From Candidatus Woesearchaeota archaeon (GTDB taxonomy: Archaea > Nanobdellota > Nanobdellia > SCGC-AAA011-G17 > JACPNG01), in the NCBI GenBank assembly GCA_018303705.1, contig JAGVXQ010000035.1, forward strand, positions 1 to 6,663: 6,663 bases of DNA, written 5' to 3'. How positions within the stretch are numbered: the stretch's first letter is position 1; every line of letters starts with the position of its first letter. Of this stretch, positions 5,057-6,663 are shown one piece after another. The translations under genes were made by a program, and so were the position numbers. Under the pieces are notes generated by a model. That model was given only the letters and a program-made list of their open reading frames with translations. It ran no database searches and had not been told where the DNA came from.

Positions 5057-5896
5057 ATGAAGATAATAGCTGTAGGCGATTTCCATGGAAAATTTCCAAA
5101 GAAGCTCATGGATAGAATAAAAAAGGAGAACGCTGACTTGATTGTAAGCGCAGGCGATTTTGCTGACACATTTGATCTAAGAGACCTTGTGTTCAAGCAT
5201 TGGAACGAACTTGGCAAGGAAGACATTGACCTTGAGAAAATAATTGGGAAAAAAAAGTACATGTTTCTTTTGAAAAATGCCATTGATTCCATGGAAGTTC
5301 CGATGAGGCAGTTGGAATTGTTAAAAAGACCTGTTGTAACCGTTTATGGCAACTGCGATTTTTTGGATAATGAAGCCAACAAACTTGGAATGCATGGTTT
5401 CGAGCATATGTGCAAGAAAGCAAGAATATTTCTTTTAAGGCGTATTGTGAAAAGATTTAATGATCTGCAAATAGCTGGGTTTTCAGGGTATAGGTCTGCA
5501 ACATTGAAAGGAATTGTGAAATATAATTCTTGCAAGAAATCAGAAATAAAAAATGTAAACAAAAGATGGAACAATGCTCTTAAGAAATTGTTTGGGGAGA
5601 TAAAATATCCTGAGAGAACCATATTCTTAGCACATGACATGCCATATGGGTATTTTGACAAGATCAAGAACAAATTAAGCCCGTTGAGTGGAAAGCATGT
5701 TGGCGACAAATATATTCTGAAATACATCAAAAAGCATAAGCCTTTGATTGCAATAGGCGGGCATATGCATGAATACCAGGGAAAGAAGAAGCTTGGAAAG
5801 ACTATGATGTTAAATCCAGGGGCAGCTTATGATGGGAAGGCAGCAATAATAGAAATAGATAATTACAAGATTAAGAAAATAAAATTCATTAAGTAG
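5057..5896 (+). CDS. calcineurin-like metallophosphoesterase
   Basis: The 279-aa protein carries the full metal-ligand set of the calcineurin-like superfamily: GDFHG (7-11), GDFAD (33-37), GNCD (98-101), AHD in LAHDMPYG (192-194) and GGHMH (234-238), with LNPGAA (252-257) near the end. Such enzymes use two divalent metals to hydrolyse phosphomonoesters or phosphodiesters; the substrate here cannot be told. An insert of about 45 Lys-rich residues between motifs II and III and another before motif IV make it longer than minimal YfcE-type enzymes. The start at 5057 (MKIIAVGD) is set by the TATA spacing; 5048 is the alternative. The TAG stop shares its last G with the first base of the tRNA. The gene is divergent from the RNase P RNA gene. 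Confidence 0.88.
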   Translation: MKIIAVGDFHGKFPKKLMDRIKKENADLIVSAGDFADTFDLRDLVFKHWNELGKEDIDLEKIIGKKKYMFLLKNAIDSMEVPMRQLELLKRPVVTVYGNCDFLDNEANKLGMHGFEHMCKKARIFLLRRIVKRFNDLQIAGFSGYRSATLKGIVKYNSCKKSEIKNVNKRWNNALKKLFGEIKYPERTIFLAHDMPYGYFDKIKNKLSPLSGKHVGDKYILKYIKKHKPLIAIGGHMHEYQGKKKLGKTMMLNPGAAYDGKAAIIEIDNYKIKKIKFIK

Positions 5897-5983
5897 GGGT
5901 TGTGGGCCAACTTGGTAAGCTTCAGCCTTCGGGTAATCTCGTAGAAAAAGGCTGTGATCCCGGTTCAAATCCGGGCAACCCCA
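5896..5983 (+). tRNA. tRNA-Pro(CGG) with a 15-base intron
   Basis: The acceptor stem GGGGTTG/CAACCCC has seven pairs, with discriminator A5983 and no encoded CCA. The D arm is short (GGC/GCT, one G-U pair) with G18G19 at 5914-5915. The anticodon stem is CAGCC (5923-5927) with GGCTG (5950-5954). The variable loop has four bases, and the T arm CCCGG-TTCAAAT-CCGGG is perfect. Between the anticodon strands lie 22 bases instead of 7. Placing the intron at 37/38 gives T32 T33 C34 G35 G36 G37 and A38, hence anticodon CGG, with G35, G36 and A73 as expected for Pro. The mature length is 73. The overall pattern GGGG..GTGGG..CTTGGTA resembles archaeal tRNA-Pro. It overlaps the phosphoesterase stop by one base. 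Confidence 0.92.
5934..5948 (+). other. tRNA intron (37/38 position)
   Basis: Fifteen bases are inferred as the intron after G37. CGGG (5930-5933) can pair with CTCG inside the intron (5938-5941), giving the 4-bp central helix expected by the tRNA splicing endonuclease. The loop between them is only TAAT and the 3' bulge (TAGAAA) is larger than three, so this is a relaxed bulge-helix-loop, not a canonical bulge-helix-bulge. Exact ends may shift by one base because of the A run. Confidence 0.7.
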
Positions 5984-6179
5984 TAGACAATATGGTGTTA
6001 CAAGCACACAGCAGTCTGAGGTCTTCCAATGGAATGACAGTTTAATCCTGCAGTATATACAAAAGCAAGTAGAGATTCCAGTAGACTAATAGATATATAC
6101 CAGGAATTTTTATTTCACCAAATCCGTATAACAAAATACTTTTATATTTTCAAGGGCTAAATAATTAGGGTTTTAAAAA
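5984..6179. other. intergenic spacer with an open but start-less stretch
   Basis: After the tRNA there is no clear gene. The plus frame beginning inside the tRNA stays open from 5958 to the TAA at 6087 (43 codons) and reads plausibly as protein (for example SEVFQWNDSLILQYIQKQV) but contains no ATG, GTG or TTG. It may be a decayed gene remnant or chance. A 17-codon ORF from ATG 5992 has no SD. The remainder is AT-rich and leads to the promoter of the next gene. Confidence 0.35.
6140..6149 (+). promoter_or_regulatory. TATA-like box of the last gene
   Basis: TTTATATTTT lies 31-40 bases before ATG 6180. Transcription would start near 6171, leaving a leader of about 10 bases without a clear SD. 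The match is fair. Confidence 0.4.
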
Positions 6180-6663
6180 ATGGGGTTGAGTTCAATACTA
6201 ATATTCCAGGGATTCTTTACTGTTATACTATTCATTGCAATCATATTTCTATGGACAGGGCTCGGGAATGAGAAGTATAATGTAAAGTCAAGGAAGATGT
6301 TACTGATAATGTTATTCTTAGCAATTCCTTTTCTTGGAAGGGCATTTGGATTCATGGATTCATACATGAAAGAGATGATGTTTGCTGTTGTTCTGCTGCA
6401 GTTCATTATAATATCTTTGATGATGATGTACGGGCTGATGCTTTATGAAAGGCTTAGGAAGGCAAGGGTAGACGAGCTTGAGGGAATAGTAAACACAAAG
6501 GTTCCAATTAAGGATGACATAAATAGGGAGATAATACTGCCTGAGATAATGAGGCTGGGCAGGGTAAGAAGCTCTATCTCGAATGAAACCAGGGCAGTAG
6601 AGAAGCTTAAGAAAGAGCACCTGTCATTGGAGCAAAAAGCGAACACAATAAAGCTGAAGGTCA
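6180..6663 (+). CDS. unknown membrane protein with coiled-coil tail (runs off right edge)
   Basis: 161 residues are visible and the frame is still open at the window end. An in-frame TAA at 6174-6176 forces the start to ATG 6180 or later. Three hydrophobic helices are seen (near 6-26, 40-57, 66-88), with positive residues flanking them. Then comes a long charged, mostly helical stretch (89-161: ERLRKARVDELEG, then KDDINREI, then AVEKLKKEHLSLEQKAN) with heptad-like spacing, probably a coiled coil. A membrane sensor, a kinase N-terminus or a structural protein would all fit, and the missing C-terminus would decide. No family is recognised. Confidence 0.75.
   Translation, partial: MGLSSILIFQGFFTVILFIAIIFLWTGLGNEKYNVKSRKMLLIMLFLAIPFLGRAFGFMDSYMKEMMFAVVLLQFIIISLMMMYGLMLYERLRKARVDELEGIVNTKVPIKDDINREIILPEIMRLGRVRSSISNETRAVEKLKKEHLSLEQKANTIKLKV

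Noticed and set aside
5896..5983. Class II tRNA with a long variable arm in place of an intron
   Set aside because: The extra bases lie between the two anticodon strands, while the variable loop is only four bases, so this is an intron-containing class I tRNA.
1..6663. CRISPR arrays, insertion sequences, toxin-antitoxin or defence genes
   Set aside because: No spaced repeats, terminal inverted repeats, transposase motifs or defence domains were seen on either strand.

Overview
The window reads as a piece of an AT-rich archaeal chromosome, most likely from a small-genome DPANN-type lineage (Woesearchaeota, Pacearchaeota or Nanoarchaeota-like; this placement is inference). Evidence for Archaea: a diphthine synthase gene, an RNase P RNA gene, a proline tRNA with a tiny intron at the archaeal 37/38 site and no encoded CCA, and TATA-like boxes that repeatedly lie 25-28 bases before the best ATG, which points to leaderless transcripts. 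A minority of genes instead carry clear Shine-Dalgarno motifs (GGAGGTG, GGGGGTG, GAGGTGA).

Left part (1-1370), minus strand: the N-terminus of a P-type cation ATPase runs off the left edge. It is preceded by an A/T-rich spacer (324-635) holding a possible 8-codon poly-lysine mini-ORF with a strong ribosome binding site. Next is a membrane protein of the MscS-associated conserved TM-helix family that lacks the MscS beta domain. Its start is best read as TTG.

Centre (1370-3958), plus strand: two overlapping genes each encode one MgtE/SLC41-type membrane domain, a split version of the fused eukaryotic SLC41 layout that probably forms a heteromeric Mg2+/divalent-cation transporter. A second unit with its own TATA box carries an unknown six-helix membrane protein, overlapping by 4 bases the diphthine synthase gene (dph5/dphB).

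Right-centre (3960-4627), plus strand: a promoter and SD precede a previously easily missed 48-aa lipoprotein-like peptide (mature part about 20 residues, Gly/Pro/Ser with two Cys). It is followed by a membrane-anchored thioredoxin-fold protein whose expected CXXC site is reduced to C-K-Y-T.

Right part: the RNase P RNA gene lies on the minus strand (about 4657-4967), shown by a perfect 10-bp P1 and a P4 helix with the bulged U. A divergent promoter drives a calcineurin-like phosphoesterase, whose TAG stop shares its G with base 1 of an intron-containing tRNA-Pro(CGG). After a spacer with an open but start-less stretch, a membrane/coiled-coil protein of unknown function begins and runs off the right edge.

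Overall this is mainly ion transport and envelope functions mixed with translation/RNA-processing genes. No mobile element, CRISPR array or defence locus is visible. The most interesting points are the stop-codon/tRNA overlap beside the RNase P RNA gene, the degenerate CXXC thioredoxin-fold protein next to a tiny lipoprotein, the split SLC41 pair, and the poly-Lys mini-ORF.
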